64,000 bases of DNA from Ixodes scapularis (GCF_016920785.2 NW_024609880.1:30155152-30219151); one strand, 5' to 3'. Positions 31,795 through 43,418 are shown, counted from the first letter of the stretch. Notes: generated by a model not told the origin, from the sequence alone. Program-made: numbers and translations.

Positions 31795-34448
31795 TAGATC
31801 GCCTTTACGTTTCTGGCGGACTTCTCGCAAGGGCTTCCACTTACACTGTCAAGATTGTGCCGCTCTCGGATCACGGCCTCGTCGCCACCGAGCTGAGAAA
31901 CGGCGTGGCGACTAAGCGTCGTGTGAGAGGGTTCTGAAAAATGAACCTGGCCATCCAAGACAGCCAAGAGTTCTCAGCGAGGGTGCAGCGACGCCCGGAG
32001 AACTTCGGGAGTGTGGTGGACGCCTGCACGTGGGAGGCTTTCAAGGAAGAGCTGCGAGAGCTTGCCGAGACCTTCTCACATACCAAGGCAACCGAGGCAA
32101 GACAGGAAGAACAGGCTCTGACGGGCACACTCCGCATCATACTCGAGGAAGAGGAGAAGAGGCCTGGCACCTTCGCTGAGGACATTCGACAATGCAACAC
32201 ACGCCTGCAGGAGATGCTGGAGGAGAGGTTGCGGGGCGCACAGGTGAGGGTCCGAGAGCTAAACCTGGAGGGCGAGACCCAGCCCACGAAGATTTTATGG
32301 ACCTTCCAAAGGAAGCGCGCGCAGGCAAACCACATGTCCAATGTGCGGTACGAAGGACACCTGGTGAGCGGGCAGGAAGAGGTGGCTGCAGCTTTTGAAT
32401 CGCACTACAAACGACTCTTTAGCAAACAGGAATGCGATGTCAGCACCCACCACACGTTCCTCTACGAGCTTGCCACCGTCCCGGAAGATATAAAAGATTT
32501 AATAAACGCCCCAATCAGGGAGTCGGAGGTGCGGCGAGCCATCAAGAAGCTGTCCGACAACAAAGCGCCTGGACCGGATGGAATCGGCGCAGAGTTCTCA
32601 AAAGGTATGCGGGCCTCCTTTGCCCCATTCTGGTAGAGGTATACCAAGATATCTTTCAGCGCAAGCTTCTCCCTCCGTCCATGAGATAAAGTCTTACGGT
32701 GCTCATCCCGAAAAAGGCAGGCAACAGCTCCGATCCAGCAGTGACGGACTACAGGCCCATCAGTCTTCTCTGTGGGGACTACAAAATTCTTGCCAACATT
32801 TCTGCGAGAAGGCTGGATCTTGGACTTCGGTGCGTGGTGGGCGACCATCAAGCTTACGGTCTACGGGGGCGTTCCATAGCGCGAAACCTCCACGCAATGC
32901 GTATCGTCAGGGAAGCAAGTGGTGAAGGACATCAGCTTTTGGTGGTCCTTCAACTCGACATGAGCCAAGCCTTTAACCGGGTGTCCCACGAGTTCCTAAG
33001 GGCTGTGCTGAAGAAATGTGAGGTCGGGGACGGAATGTTGAACTGGATGGGCCTCTGCTACCGAAACATATCGACGAGACTTCTCGTCAATGGTGATAAA
33101 GGGCGCTCAATACCGATAGGCCGCTCGGCGCGACAGGGCTGCCCGCTCACTCTCATGCTCTTCGCCCTACAACTGGAGCCCCTCTGCCGGGCCATCATCC
33201 GAGACAACCATACAAGGACTGCAGATGGGCGATCGACACGTGAAGCTCCTGGCTTACACCGATGATGTGGCCTTGATTTGCACCTCCAAGGCTGAGGCTG
33301 CTCTGCAGTAAGTTGCGGCATTCTCCCAGGCGTCTGGAGCAGAGGTCAACCGGCGGAAGTCCATCGGTGCTTGGCTTGGGGATTGGGCCACGATGCCCAA
33401 AATTTTCGCGGGCATCGAATGGAGAAGAACGGTTGACAGCCACCTGGGAGCGCCGATTGGGGAACGTGGGCGCACGGTGGAAAAGTGGCGTCAGAAGATC
33501 AACGCCATTCAGGCGAAGCTCTCCCCGTGGCTCGTCAGGCGGTTATCGCTCTTTAATAGAGCGTACGTCTGCAACTCTACTTCCTACCCAGCGGTACTCT
33601 ACTGAGCACAAGCTGCCGTGTGTTCCGAGTCAACTGCCAATCCTATTCACTGGAGCTGGGCGAGCTTCATCTGGAGGTCGACGATGGAGAGGACGAGGCG
33701 CAGCAACCTCTTCCTCAGTTTGACGGCCAGAGGCCTGGGCCTTGTGAACGTGGTGCTGAAGCTCCACGTGCAGCGCTTCCTTCTTTTCAGAGACAGACGG
33801 GACCCCCACTTTTTAAGTGCCCTACATCACCTCGGCTACCCGTACCTCGGCAGATGGATGGTCAATACTACAGGTCGCTCCACCAGGGGAGCGGGTCTGC
33901 GGTTCTGCGCAGAAATCGCCGCTACAGTCGAGTTCTTGCTGGTCCACTTCTCCTGGGAATACCTCGTTGCTGCCAGCCCCAAGACGCTGTACTGGGACAC
34001 ACTCGCGATCGTGCTCCCAGTTCCCCTGTACAGAATGAAGCCGGTCCCTCTTTGCGCAGCCGGGCTCTTCAAGCGGGTGCGGAGGTTCCCTGTCCCGGCA
34101 TCCACTAAGGATTTCTTCGTCCGACTCCACCTCGAGGTGCTGCTTGTGAAGCTGTGGTTGGACGCGAGGGGTGTTTTCGTCCCCTGGTCTACGAACTGCG
34201 ACCTGTGTGGCACGAGTGAGATGATACAGCACGTCTTCGTCGAGTGCTCAAACGCATACCTCTTCTGGGACGAACTCAGGGTGGCATTTTGGCAGCATTT
34301 TGAAATAGAGTGCCTAACCTTTAAGTTTTTGATCCTCGGAGGTGCCGGCAATAGATCCTTTCCAAAAATCAGTCTGGCCACTTTGATCACTATCATCATC
34401 TGTGGAACGGCATCTGTGCCATACCAATGGCGGCCTTCTAGTGACTGA
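31795..34448 (+). pseudogene. LINE ORF2 (endonuclease tail + reverse transcriptase) pseudogene
   Basis: About 45 residues of the endonuclease C-terminus (RLDRLYVS and SDHGLV) come first, with a TGA at 31935 where a Trp is expected. An RT N-terminal region (31941-32600, ending KAPGPDGIGAEF), a frameshift, and the RT fingers/palm (to about 33225) follow. After another frameshift comes the catalytic Y-T-D-D at about 33255. The C-terminal part includes the Cys-rich CDLCGTSEMIQHVFVEC (about 34198-34248), the zinc-binding tail typical of these LINEs. Further stops sit at about 33309 and 33602. Confidence 0.75.
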
Positions 34449-34839
34449 TAAAGGAAGACGTTGAAGATGATCCTAAGCGGTTGATGCGAGGCCTGAACAT
34501 TCGGGGAATCAGTAAGACGCGACGTAGGAAGGGAACACAAGAGCTACGTAAGCGTTTATTTCTAATAACTAAGATTCAGTAAATCTGTGGGCGGCACACA
34601 ATCGGCTTTAAAGCATTTTGGTGTATAGAATTTTCTCAAGGCATCTGAGTGGGTTGGAGCTTTGTTCTGAATGCAGGTTCTTGGTCACCATCGAACTGAA
34701 AGTGATCGAGAAATAACTCGCACTAAACAATTCCTCGCGTGCCGTCGACTTGCTAAAGTCACGGTGCACCTACGAGTTCATATCCGCCATTGATATGGCA
34801 AAACGTAAACTGCTTTACGAACCACCATATGGCACTGAA

Positions 34840-35350
34840 TTTCGGAAAGGGTCTATTCGGACGTAGCCCCGGCAATTGTCCTGCTGGGTCTGCAGTCCAT
34901 TTGGTTGGCGCGCACTGGCATGGTGGAATGTCACACCGACGCCAGTCCGACATGGGACTACTTCACGTAAAGGCTGAGGTGGCTCCTCTCGATTGCCGTG
35001 AGAGTGGGATACCACGAAGGATGAGAATGGCAGCACGTAAAAAATAGACTGGAGGCAAAACGACTGAAGGACCAGCGCGCTTGGCAACGGAGGGACAGGA
35101 GCGGGGCTAACTAGGGTGCCCACGCTTCCTGGCCCGTTAGGGGCTGGCTGCGGCCCGGCAACGAGGTTTTTTTGTTACCAGCCTGCTAACCGGGACTGAC
35201 TGTTTGTGTTATCTTGTGATCTGTAAATCGGGACTGACTCTTTTTTGTCTCTCTGTCCTCATAATAGAATTACTAAACTTATGAAAGTGTTCCCTCATGT
35301 TACGTGTAACGGCAATATATAAATAAACTTGTTTTTGTTGGAAAAAAAAG
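34840..35350 (+). mobile_element. 5'-truncated LINE 3' end with poly(A)
   Basis: Reading from about 34848, VLLGLQSIWLARTGMVECH followed by SPTWDYFT, a stop, and a basic C-terminal tail matches the extreme C-terminus of an L1/Tx1-like ORF2. The same protein region is already represented at 34380-34440, so this is a second copy of a related family and not the end of the first. A 3' UTR follows with AATAAACTTG (about 35321) and an A run (35342-35348). Confidence 0.6.
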
Positions 35351-35354
35351 GCGA

Positions 35355-35460
35355 CTACGGCCTAGTAAAAAAAAAAAAGTCGACCACAGCCTAGTTTTTT
35401 TGGCGCGCTGTTTTGCTGAGCGTGTGGTCGTTGGTTCGAATTGCGGTGAACACAAGTTTT
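35355..35460. other. A/T-run spaced repeats with tRNA-like T-arm
   Basis: GGCGACTACGGCCTAGT and GTCGACCACAGCCTAGT are separated by a run of 12 A. TTGGTTCGAATTGCGG at about 35430 resembles a tRNA T-arm (B box). It may be a decayed SINE head. Confidence 0.3.
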
Positions 35461-35464
35461 CTTT

Positions 35465-35660
35465 TTAGCTTTTTGTGTTAGTTCTTATTATTTTTATTTT
35501 TTGCCCTCCTTTTCGTATTAGTTTTTATTAGTTTTTAATATTTTAAATATTTTGTTCTCACCTTTTTCTATTATTCTTTATTATTTTTACCTTTTTCTAT
35601 TAGTTTTTATTATTTTATATATTCTACCTTTTTGTATTAGTTTTTATTATTTTAAATATT
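35465..35660 (+). repeat. AT-rich degenerate tandem repeat
   Basis: TATTAGTTTTTATTATTTT-type units with CCTTTTTC spacers repeat four or five times at irregular spacing of about 40-50 bp. Confidence 0.65.
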
Positions 35661-35664
35661 TCTA

Positions 35665-38110
35665 TGTTTTTACAATCGTCGGCCCCGTTCTTTAGGGTAG
35701 CAATCACGCAGAAAGTGACAATAAAAAAAGTGTTTATTCTTTCTGTAACAAGTAATCAAAACCAACACGCTCACGTTCAACTATGCGAGCCCGAGTTTGA
35801 ATTGTTGCAATGCACAAACCGTGGCCCTCTTGTTTTGCCGAGGTAATTCACTCCCTGCGCGCTACTATGAGGGTCAGTGTACTAGGTAAAGAGCGCAAGT
35901 CCTTTCAACGAAAAAAGCAATGTAATAATAATGAACATATTGCGTGCAAAATGGGAAAATGTATAAGTAGTAAAACTGCCACAGTGATGAAGCCGAAGCT
36001 TTTCTGAAAGCGGCCATCTTCACCCACTGTTGGAACAAAAATACCGCCATTTTAAGGCAGTAATTTAGCTGAGCTCATAGCACGCTACGTATTAAGCACA
36101 TCTCTTAATTTTCTGACTTCCCGAAAGTAGTATTTAATTTTGTTCTGGCAGATCAGTGCTAAACCCCGCGTGCCGCCTGGTTTTACTTATACAGTTGGCG
36201 CTCCGCAGTTTTATTCTTTTATTAGGCCTAAACACGTTTTTATTCCTTAGATTCAAGTATAGCGCGGATAATTAAACTAGCTTTCAGAAATGGTATTGTT
36301 CGGCGTTGTAACATTTATTTTTCGTAGCCGTCAAGGGGTCGCATTTACAAACCCGGCAGTGTGAGCATCCACAACGCATTGGTGTTTCTCGCTTTTTTTT
36401 TTGCGTTAAAAAAAAAGTTGTTATATTCGCGTTTTTCTGGTACGGTAAGTCGTATAACATAAGCTATGAAAGAGACAGATATCGTTTGGCTAAGTGAACA
36501 TTTTAATTATTTGTGTTAGATGAACGTAACTACCATAGAAAGCAGTCGATTCCTGCCTGAAATAGCACATTTTCACACTCAATTTCACACTCTCGTAGCG
36601 TTATAATCGATAAACATGTCTTACTTTTTTTATTTTCTGAAAAGTAATGTTCATTATTGTTTTTGTAACTCAATTGGCGCGTGCTCAATCATGCCACATG
36701 TTTTTTATTTTTTTTATTTTTAGGTTTCGCTATATTGTTTTTATTTTTTTATCACAGCCAAACACGTGCATATACCGCCGGATCTTAAGTATAGTACATC
36801 AAATTAAACTAGCTTCCTGAAAGAAGAAGTATCATTCGGTGTTGTAAAATTCATTTTTTTATGGCATAGGAGGTCAGATTCTCAAATCCTGGACAAAAAA
36901 TATTTCTCACCACATTGTTTTTTCTCGCGTTTTCGAGATAAAACTCGTCAGCCTTGCCATGCTGGGTTAAATACGCGAGCGTCGGCAGTCATTTAGGAAG
37001 GAAAGATCAACGCAAACATTTTTACTCGCTATTCATAAATTGCCACAGTTCGTCAGAATCTTAATGATATGACTGCATAGTGAAAAAGGCAAAAAGAATA
37101 AAACGATGCCGGTCAGTAAATGAAACTTCCATAACGGGGCTCGCCAGTTTGAACAGCAAAGCGCCGATGCCGGCCAGTCACTGAACTGCCATGTAAATAC
37201 TGGCCATCAAAGGGTATATTAGCTTTCACTTCACAAAATGCTTTTAATTCTTGTGATTGTTTCCTGTTCAGATAAATTCTGGATGAGGTTGATATAAACC
37301 ATACACTTGATGCAACCTAAGCCTTTTAAAATAGCATTTGCTAAGGTGTTCTGAAGGTCTCAGCAATTGATTTATGCTCAGTTGAATATGGTCCATCACC
37401 TTGAATTCAAAACACTAGCTCATTAGAATAGTTGATTCACATCCAACTGAATCTTTAGTATTCCTTTGGTGCTAAGTCGCAAAATAAGTTTTAAATGATC
37501 TCAAGCAAGTATAAGTTGTTTTGCAATCTTCAAAGAACTTGCACATGCACAAATTAATATATAGTACACACTTGACAGAGAAATAATCTTTGCTAAGATT
37601 TTTTCTTCAATGCTCGCCAAACAAAAAATATGTGAATAACTGTTAAATCACTCTCTAAACAGCGTTTCTCTTCAGAAAATATTGAAGGAGTATCCGATTA
37701 GAAAAGAAAATTATATAAACAAATTATTCGCAGATTCAAATTCAGAATCTAGAATAGGCAAGGTTTACATAAAAACATGTCTCCGTGTAAAAGAAGAGGG
37801 ATATTTTTTTTTTTTTTCATAAATACGGAGACAAGCGCGTGCCATCTAGCTTGTTGCACAGATCTCGCCTCAAGCGGACAGTATTGGGATTGTGTTCGCC
37901 TCAAAACGCCGCTCGACAACACCACTCGGCCCGGGCCTTGTCAATTCTCCACATGGGGCGGTCACCACCTTTGGCCCCCTTGGCGACCGAAGAACCGGGC
38001 AGTGACAGACGGTCCCAGGAGCCCACTTGTGCTTGATACACAAGTGGCGCATATAAAAACACCTTCGTTTGTTCTAAAAGCAATTCCCCCCACCTGGGGT
38101 GGGGCACCCT
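35665..38110. other. Intergenic, no gene seen
   Basis: AT-rich DNA with T runs. A TATA-like CATATAAAAACACC lies near 38050. No supportable gene. Confidence 0.4.
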
Positions 38111-38134
38111 AGCACTGGTGTTCCTTATGTGAAC

Positions 38135-38169
38135 GGGGGGGGGGGGGGGGGGGCGGGGGGGGGGGGGGG
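38135..38169 (+). repeat. G homopolymer (35 nt with one C)
   Basis: 19 G, one C, 15 G. It is the longest homopolymer in the window and a likely spot for sequencing or assembly length error. Confidence 0.85.
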
Positions 38170-38226
38170 ACATGAAGGACCTGGAAACCCTAGCTTACCC
38201 CAATGGAGGACGGAGCCCCTGAGGCG

Positions 38227-38430
38227 GGGAGCGCAGCGTGTGACGTGAGACGTGTGACGTGGGGACGACGTGAGCCCGCATGACGTGGAACGACCCAGAT
38301 GTGTGGACGCATGACGTGTGACGACCTGAACTGAAAAGGGATGGAAGTGTGACGTGAAGCGTGTTGACATCTGGGGAGTAGGACGTGGAGTGGGTGACGA
38401 GGATCGTGACGTATGACGCGTGACATGGGA
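38227..38430 (+). repeat. TGACGTG-dense GC-rich stretch
   Basis: The words GTGACGT, TGACGTG and GACGTG recur about 14 times in 200 bp (for example around 38236-38320). TGACGTG is a CRE half-site extended to an E-box-like core. A TATA-like GGATATAAAAGTG follows at about 38559. A promoter or LTR remnant is possible but unproven. Confidence 0.5.
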
Positions 38431-38439
38431 CGCTGCGTG

Positions 38440-39565
38440 GTGATTCGAGAAGAGGCATCCATACAAGGTGAAGGTCTGACATAAAAGTGGGGAACCTTCG
38501 TATCTTCCCAAGTAGAGAGGCGCCCCCGCAGGATGGCGGAATGGTCCCCAGGGGAGCCGAGGGATATAAAAGTGATCACTGCGACGGGGCTGTGTGGTTT
38601 ATGGTTGCCATAGGGTGACCGTCGGACCCGCTGTGAGACACACTCGTGTTTTAGTAGCGGAGGCGGATAGTGAGTCGGGCATCGGTGATGCTTTTAGCAC
38701 CGGCTGGCTATTCCTGGGCCTTCCACTGGCTGTGCAGATTGGTGGTTTCCTTTATTTCCAATTAATTTCCAATTGGCATTTTCAAGAAATTTCCACTTGA
38801 TCCAAGGATCCAGTTCATTTTACTTTAAATTGGCTTTAAGTCTGCGGTGCGAAAGCGGGAGCGGACCAGAGTCACAACATTTTTCTTATTTCTATAGGTC
38901 TCAACATATCAAAATGTTATAAAAGCAACCTTCTTTGTTTTTGTTTTAAGAGCATAATTGGGTGCCAGGTCTTTAACAAGGTCATGTAGCATAATTTGTA
39001 AAAAAAAAAAATATATTGTCACAAAAACCACGACTAGTATTGGCTCTACTCAGGCAAGCTTGTTGGCTAGGACACTCACATTGCGTATCTACGATATATT
39101 GATGAAAGCCTTTGAAGCTGCTTGCATGTGCACCAGAATAGAATGTTGACCATGAAGGTATAAAAAAGGAGACTGCAGGAAGGCTATCGAAGATACTGAA
39201 ATGACACTTTCCGATTGTGTGTACATCTAGCTGTGGCATCGAGTTAGTTCTTGTTTTTGTTTTCTTTATGTGGAAAAATTATATAAAAAAAGGTTATTTG
39301 ACAGTTAGCAAAAAAATTTTAAAAAATAATTAAAAAATAACAACGCAGTTTTAGCATAATAATGAACATGTATAGAGTGCATAGAAAAAGCTAGATAGAA
39401 TTAGGTAGCGATGACTTGCGCAAAAATCACCATGATGTCACCTTTTTGGCACCGCGTATCAGCGCGTTGTCTTCTGCGCTTTGAGCTCTGATCGACGCAG
39501 CCCTTACGGGATCGGGATGGATTGTTTGCAACTAGATGTTTCAACCATACGCATGAAAGTCTTCG
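38440..39565. other. Intergenic, no gene seen
   Basis: Apart from the TATA-like box near 38560, I see nothing supportable. Confidence 0.4.
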
Positions 39566-39569
39566 GCTT

Positions 39570-40012
39570 CAGACGGCTGATCCGATTTTCTTTTGGACAC
39601 GATATGGCAAAGTATGGTTTGTGCAAAGCGTATATTTTCAGTCTAGACTTCGTTCAATTTGCCTTCTAACCAAATTTGGCAAGGAATGGTTTGTTCGAAG
39701 CGCATATTGTGTGTCTGGAATTCCGTTAATTGTACTTTTAACCGGATTTCAAAAATAACGGTTTGTGCAAACCGGAGTTTGTGTGTCCGGATTTTTGACA
39801 CTATGACTTTTAACCGATAAGGAAAATCACGGTTTGTGCAAACCGGAATTCGCCTGTCTGGAATTCCTCCAATTTGACTTTGAACCATATTAGGAAAATC
39901 ACGGTTTAAGCGAACCGGAATTTGCCTCTCCGGAATTCCTTCAATTTGGCTTTGAATCGAATTCGAAAACTCACAGTTTGTGCAATACGGGAGCCAGCCT
40001 CTCTGGTCTGAC
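39570..40012 (+). repeat. Tandem repeat, ~72-bp unit, about six copies
   Basis: Each unit reads roughly TTTGACTTTTAACC, then AAAATCACGGTTTGTGCAAA, then CCGGAATT with CCTGTCTGGAATTCC. Copies differ by about 15-25%. The right flank ends AACCGTTATTTTTGCTAGGG. Related AACCGGAA-type words occur at 23730-23880, so the unit is part of a dispersed family. Confidence 0.75.
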
Positions 40013-40335
40013 TCCGGTTCGATTTTAGTTTGGATTTCACTATCCGGACTGATTTCAAACCGTTATTTTTGCTAGGGCAGTGTAAGGCTTAGCGAGGATG
40101 CCAGAACGCTGCGGAAATCGTTGGTTTTACGCGGAACGCTGCCGCGATTGAGCGGAACGGAGTCAGCATAGTGTTCGACCAGGCATATAGCTCGCACCAC
40201 TTGTGGTCCTCCAATGTCTCCCCAGCAGCAGTGGCTAGAAAGCGGTCAAGGGCCTGGAACCCGTTCAAACAAGATGCTGCTTTCGGGGCACGATGATCAG
40301 CGAATAAAACAAAAATTAAAGATGACTAGATTTCT

Positions 40336-40885
40336 CTGTAATGCCGAATTAGAGCGCAGCTCTTGAGGATGAGGAGGGGAGGGTACGGAGGAGAAAGTAT
40401 GCCTCTCCTACCCCCTCCCCCGGACCCTCCAATCCTCCTCTCCTACTCCCCTCCCATTTAGCGGGAGATTTTCGCTAAATTTCCCGCTAAATTTTGCGAA
40501 AATGTCCCCGCTAAATTTAGTGTGGAAACTGAATTCCTGTAGAGGTCACGTGACGTGCATTTCCCAGCTAAATTTAGCGAGGAAAGTTTTCCGGCTATAT
40601 TTCACGTGACGTCACAGTCATTCATCTGACGTCACACGTGACCTCACGTAGAAGGGCACGTGTGACCGGAAACTAAATTTGGCGGGAAACTTTTTTTCTT
40701 CATTTAGCAGGAAAATTTTCCCGCTAGTTTATGTGGAAATAACTCTCCAGGTTGAGTGGTGTCACGTGTGACATCATTGTGGGAAACGTCCTATAATTTA
40801 ACGCGCGGTTACGCCAACGGCGATGGCGGCGGCGACGGCGACGTCGCTCAAACCCGTAAACGGGCGCCTAAGAGCTGCGCTCTAA
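40336..40885. mobile_element. CRE/E-box TIR element family, copy C
   Basis: The ends TTAGAGCGCAGCTCTTGAGG (40349-40368) and CCTAAGAGCTGCGCTCTAA (40867-40885) are inverted repeats. CTGTAATGCCGAA precedes the left end. The interior has several CACGTG or ACGTGAC sites and GCTAAATTT/AAATTTAGC palindromic words in place of the TGACGTCA array of copy A. Confidence 0.75.
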
Positions 40886-40889
40886 AACA

Positions 40890-41455
40890 CAACACAAGCG
40901 TTTCGTAAGCCGTATTTACTTTCGATGTTGGCTTCGCGCCGAACTAGGGGCATTTACTCTTCGAACTAAGTTATGCAGTCTTCAGGTTGTCAAAACTTCC
41001 ATGTCGAAACGGAGTCCACCGAATCCCGCACACATCGCGCGTTTTGCTCATGCCTTTGCTATTTTTTCCGTAACAACTCCTTTGTCAGCACAGCATATCA
41101 CAAAGAAGTGGTAAGAGGATCGGGATACTGAAAGCCACAGATAGGAAGCTCAAGCAGACTAACTGCACTTACCTCAACTATGCGCCGCTAGCTGCCGTCC
41201 AATTACAAGACAACAGCGATATTTTGCTCGCTCGCGCAGCTGTTGCGCTTCTCGCACCTCGCCATGCACACACTTATATTTCAAATTCCAAAGCATTCAC
41301 TCACATCAGCGGAACAGACCATGCACGGGGATCACGTAGAGGGAGCATGCGAACACGGACACGAGCGTACACTACACCACTTACTAACTCCATCCTCCGC
41401 TCTTTTGTGCCTAGCTGGTAGTGCATCTATCTGTAGCGTTTTCAACTGACAGCAG
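40890..41455. other. Intergenic, no gene seen
   Basis: Leads into the piggyBac-like gene; may hold its promoter. No other feature supported. Confidence 0.35.
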
Positions 41456-41456
41456 A

Positions 41457-42185
41457 ATGGTTTCGGTTTCTGAACTTTCCGTGCACGTGGATTCGTACTA
41501 TGAAAGTTCATCGCACATACGGTAAGTTCTTTTCATGTGATTTATTTCATTAATTCAGAAGTAGTTTCTAATTTGTTTAGGATACCCCAGACCCACTTTA
41601 TGCTAACACTGACCTCATATTTTCTATGCAACACATTCTTTTAGGTTTGTGCCAGCTTTGTCACAACATGCGGCCTGCTATTGTGGCGTTGAATATTGTA
41701 ATTGAAGTATGTACGTATTTTACACTTGCTACACATATAGATTATCGAAAATTATATGGCAAGGAACCACCAGGAATTATAAGTGAAAGCGACTACAGTG
41801 AGCTGTCTGAAGATGGCAACGACCTTCACGTGCCACCAGGAAAAGGAACTGTAACCGTGCATGACTTGTCATCATCAGACACGGCCAGCCCCAAGAATGA
41901 AAAAGCAGAAGTCTAACACCCCAACTTAGAAAAAAATTTCGTCTATGATCCTGACGACGCGAAATTTTCCGGTGATACCACAGTTCCACAAGAAGTTACT
42001 GAACTCGACACGCCTCTTCTACACTTCAGGTATTTTATTACGCCTGACACTGTGAAGTACATAGTCGATCAGAGATACCTATACTCAGTACAGTGTGAGC
42101 CAAACAAGCCAGTGTGCGTAACTGGAGCAAAACTTGAACAGTTCTTTAGAACCATTCTCTTTATGTCCATTCTGAAGCTCCCAGC
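41457..42185 (+). pseudogene. piggyBac (PGBD-like) transposase, 5' part, interrupted
   Basis: From 41741 a frame reads EPPGIISESDYSELSEDG and, after one in-frame TAA (41914-41916), continues with TPLLHFRYFITPDTVKYIVD and LYSVQ...NKPV...LEQFF...MSILKLP. These are N-terminal blocks of the DDE_Tnp_1_7 (piggyBac) family. Two small upstream exons are possible: ATG at 41457 to a GTAAGT donor at 41522, and an exon from an acceptor TTTTAG at 41644. The second donor is weak. The frame stops at 42185, where a Ty3/gypsy element was inserted (duplication CCAGC). The protein resumes at 46710. It is a dead transposase gene; whether it was ever domesticated cannot be judged. Confidence 0.75.
42181..42185. 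repeat. Target-site duplication CCAGC (left)
   Basis: It matches CCAGC at 46710-46714 and flanks the minus-strand gypsy element inside the piggyBac coding sequence. Confidence 0.8.
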
Positions 42186-42327
42186 TGTAGTGTTGCGACC
42201 GAGGCCGAAGTGACGAGGCCGAAGTGACGAGAAATTTAATAACGCTTTTATTATACGAACACATGTTTATATAGGTAACAACACTAGCGACACACACACA
42301 ATCAAGGTTGACAGACGTAATACAAAA
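42186..42327 (-). repeat. Truncated 3' LTR
   Basis: It aligns to the 5' LTR over 142 bp but lacks the outermost 20 bp of the element's U3 start (46690-46709 in the other copy). The joint lies at ACAAAA, which could be microhomology used in the deletion. The pol frame reads straight into it and stops. Confidence 0.8.
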
Positions 42328-42329
42328 CG

Positions 42330-43418
42330 TAACCCTTGACTTGCTCCAAGGTAATGTCTTCGCACAGCGACTGCTCGAATTGCTCCTTGGTCAAGCAGAG
42401 CGGTGCAACGAGACCCACGACTTCTTCGTCGAACGAGACATCTTCCTGAAGAGCAGAGACTGGAAGGCGGGAGAGGGAGTCCGCCACTTGGTTTTCTGAG
42501 CCCTTGCGATACTCTACAGTGTAGTTGTAGCGAAGAAGTCGCTGAGAGCACCTTGCGATGCGAAGGCGGCGTCTTCCAGAGCCTTGAGACGACAGAAGGG
42601 AAACCAGGGCTTGATGGTCTGTACGCAGTGTAAAAGGACGACCCCAGAGGTAGGCGTGCCAATGCTCGCAAGCCCAGACGCATGCGAGTGCTTCACGTTC
42701 CCCAACTGCGTATTTCCTTTCTGCTGGCGAAAGCGTGCGGGACGCAAAAGCGATTGTGCGCAGCCTGTGACCATCCAGCTGCTGAAGAACAGCGCCAAGT
42801 CCGATGTCTGAAGCATCCGTGGACACGACCACGGGAAGACTGGTGTCGAACATCTGAAGCACGTTGCTGGAGGCCAACACGAACTTGATCTTGTGAAAAC
42901 TGGCGTCGACAGCGTCGCTCCAGATGAAGGGCTGGTTCTTGCGAAGCAGAACTCGCATCGGCTCTAACACGTCAGCAAGACAGGGGACGAACTTGGCATA
43001 GTACTCGACCAGGCCGAGGAACGAGCGTAACTGCGCAGCGTCGGTTGGGGCAGGTGTGTTCAGAATGGAATCCACCTTCTCTGGCAATGGCGAGATGCCT
43101 TCTGCAGTCACCTTATGTCTTAAAAAAGAGAGTTCTCTGACGGCGAATACACACTTGGCGTTGAGCTTGAGAACCGCAGCCTTGATGCGGTGAAGAACAG
43201 TGGTCAAGTTGGCCAGGTGCTCTTGCTCACTTTTGCCGAACACTATGATGCCGTCGATGTAGAAAAGAACGCCAGGGCATCCTTGAAGGATCAGTGACAT
43301 CATCTGTTGGAAAGCGGCTGGAGCCGATGCCAGGCCAAAGCATATACGCTCGAAACAAAAAAGTCTATCGTGCGTGACGAAAGCAGTGAGGTCACGGATG
43401 TCTGGATGAAGTAGCACC
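42330..43418 (-). pseudogene. Gypsy pol, part 2: RT palm to RNase H
   Basis: It resumes after the insertion at VLLHPDIRD and continues through CFGLASAPAAFQQMM and the active-site block F-Y-I-D-G (about residue 49 of this part). The RT consensus there is [FY]-x-D-D, so the second catalytic Asp is replaced by Gly. RNase H follows with STDASDIGLGAVL, REALACVWACEHWH and RTDHQAL, so its D-E-D triad is kept, and then YRKGSENQVADSLSR. The frame ends in the connection to integrase (LCEDITLEQVKGYV), and the integrase itself is missing. Confidence 0.85.

Larger units (their letters stand above)
31100..34550 (+). mobile_element. Decayed L1/Tx1-like non-LTR retrotransposon
   Basis: A two-ORF LINE in which ORF1 (gag-like, CCHC) is followed, after an internal deletion, by the end of an apurinic endonuclease domain and then a reverse transcriptase. 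RT blocks seen include DYRPISLLCGDYKILANISA, GLRGRSIARN, RQGCPL and Y-T-D-D. The RPISLL...DYKI and GRSI signatures point to the L1/Tx1 group. The frame is broken by several stops and at least three frameshifts, so the copy is dead. The 5' end is taken at the first recognisable ORF1 sequence. The 3' end is uncertain because recognisable coding sequence fades near 34450-34550. Confidence 0.8.
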
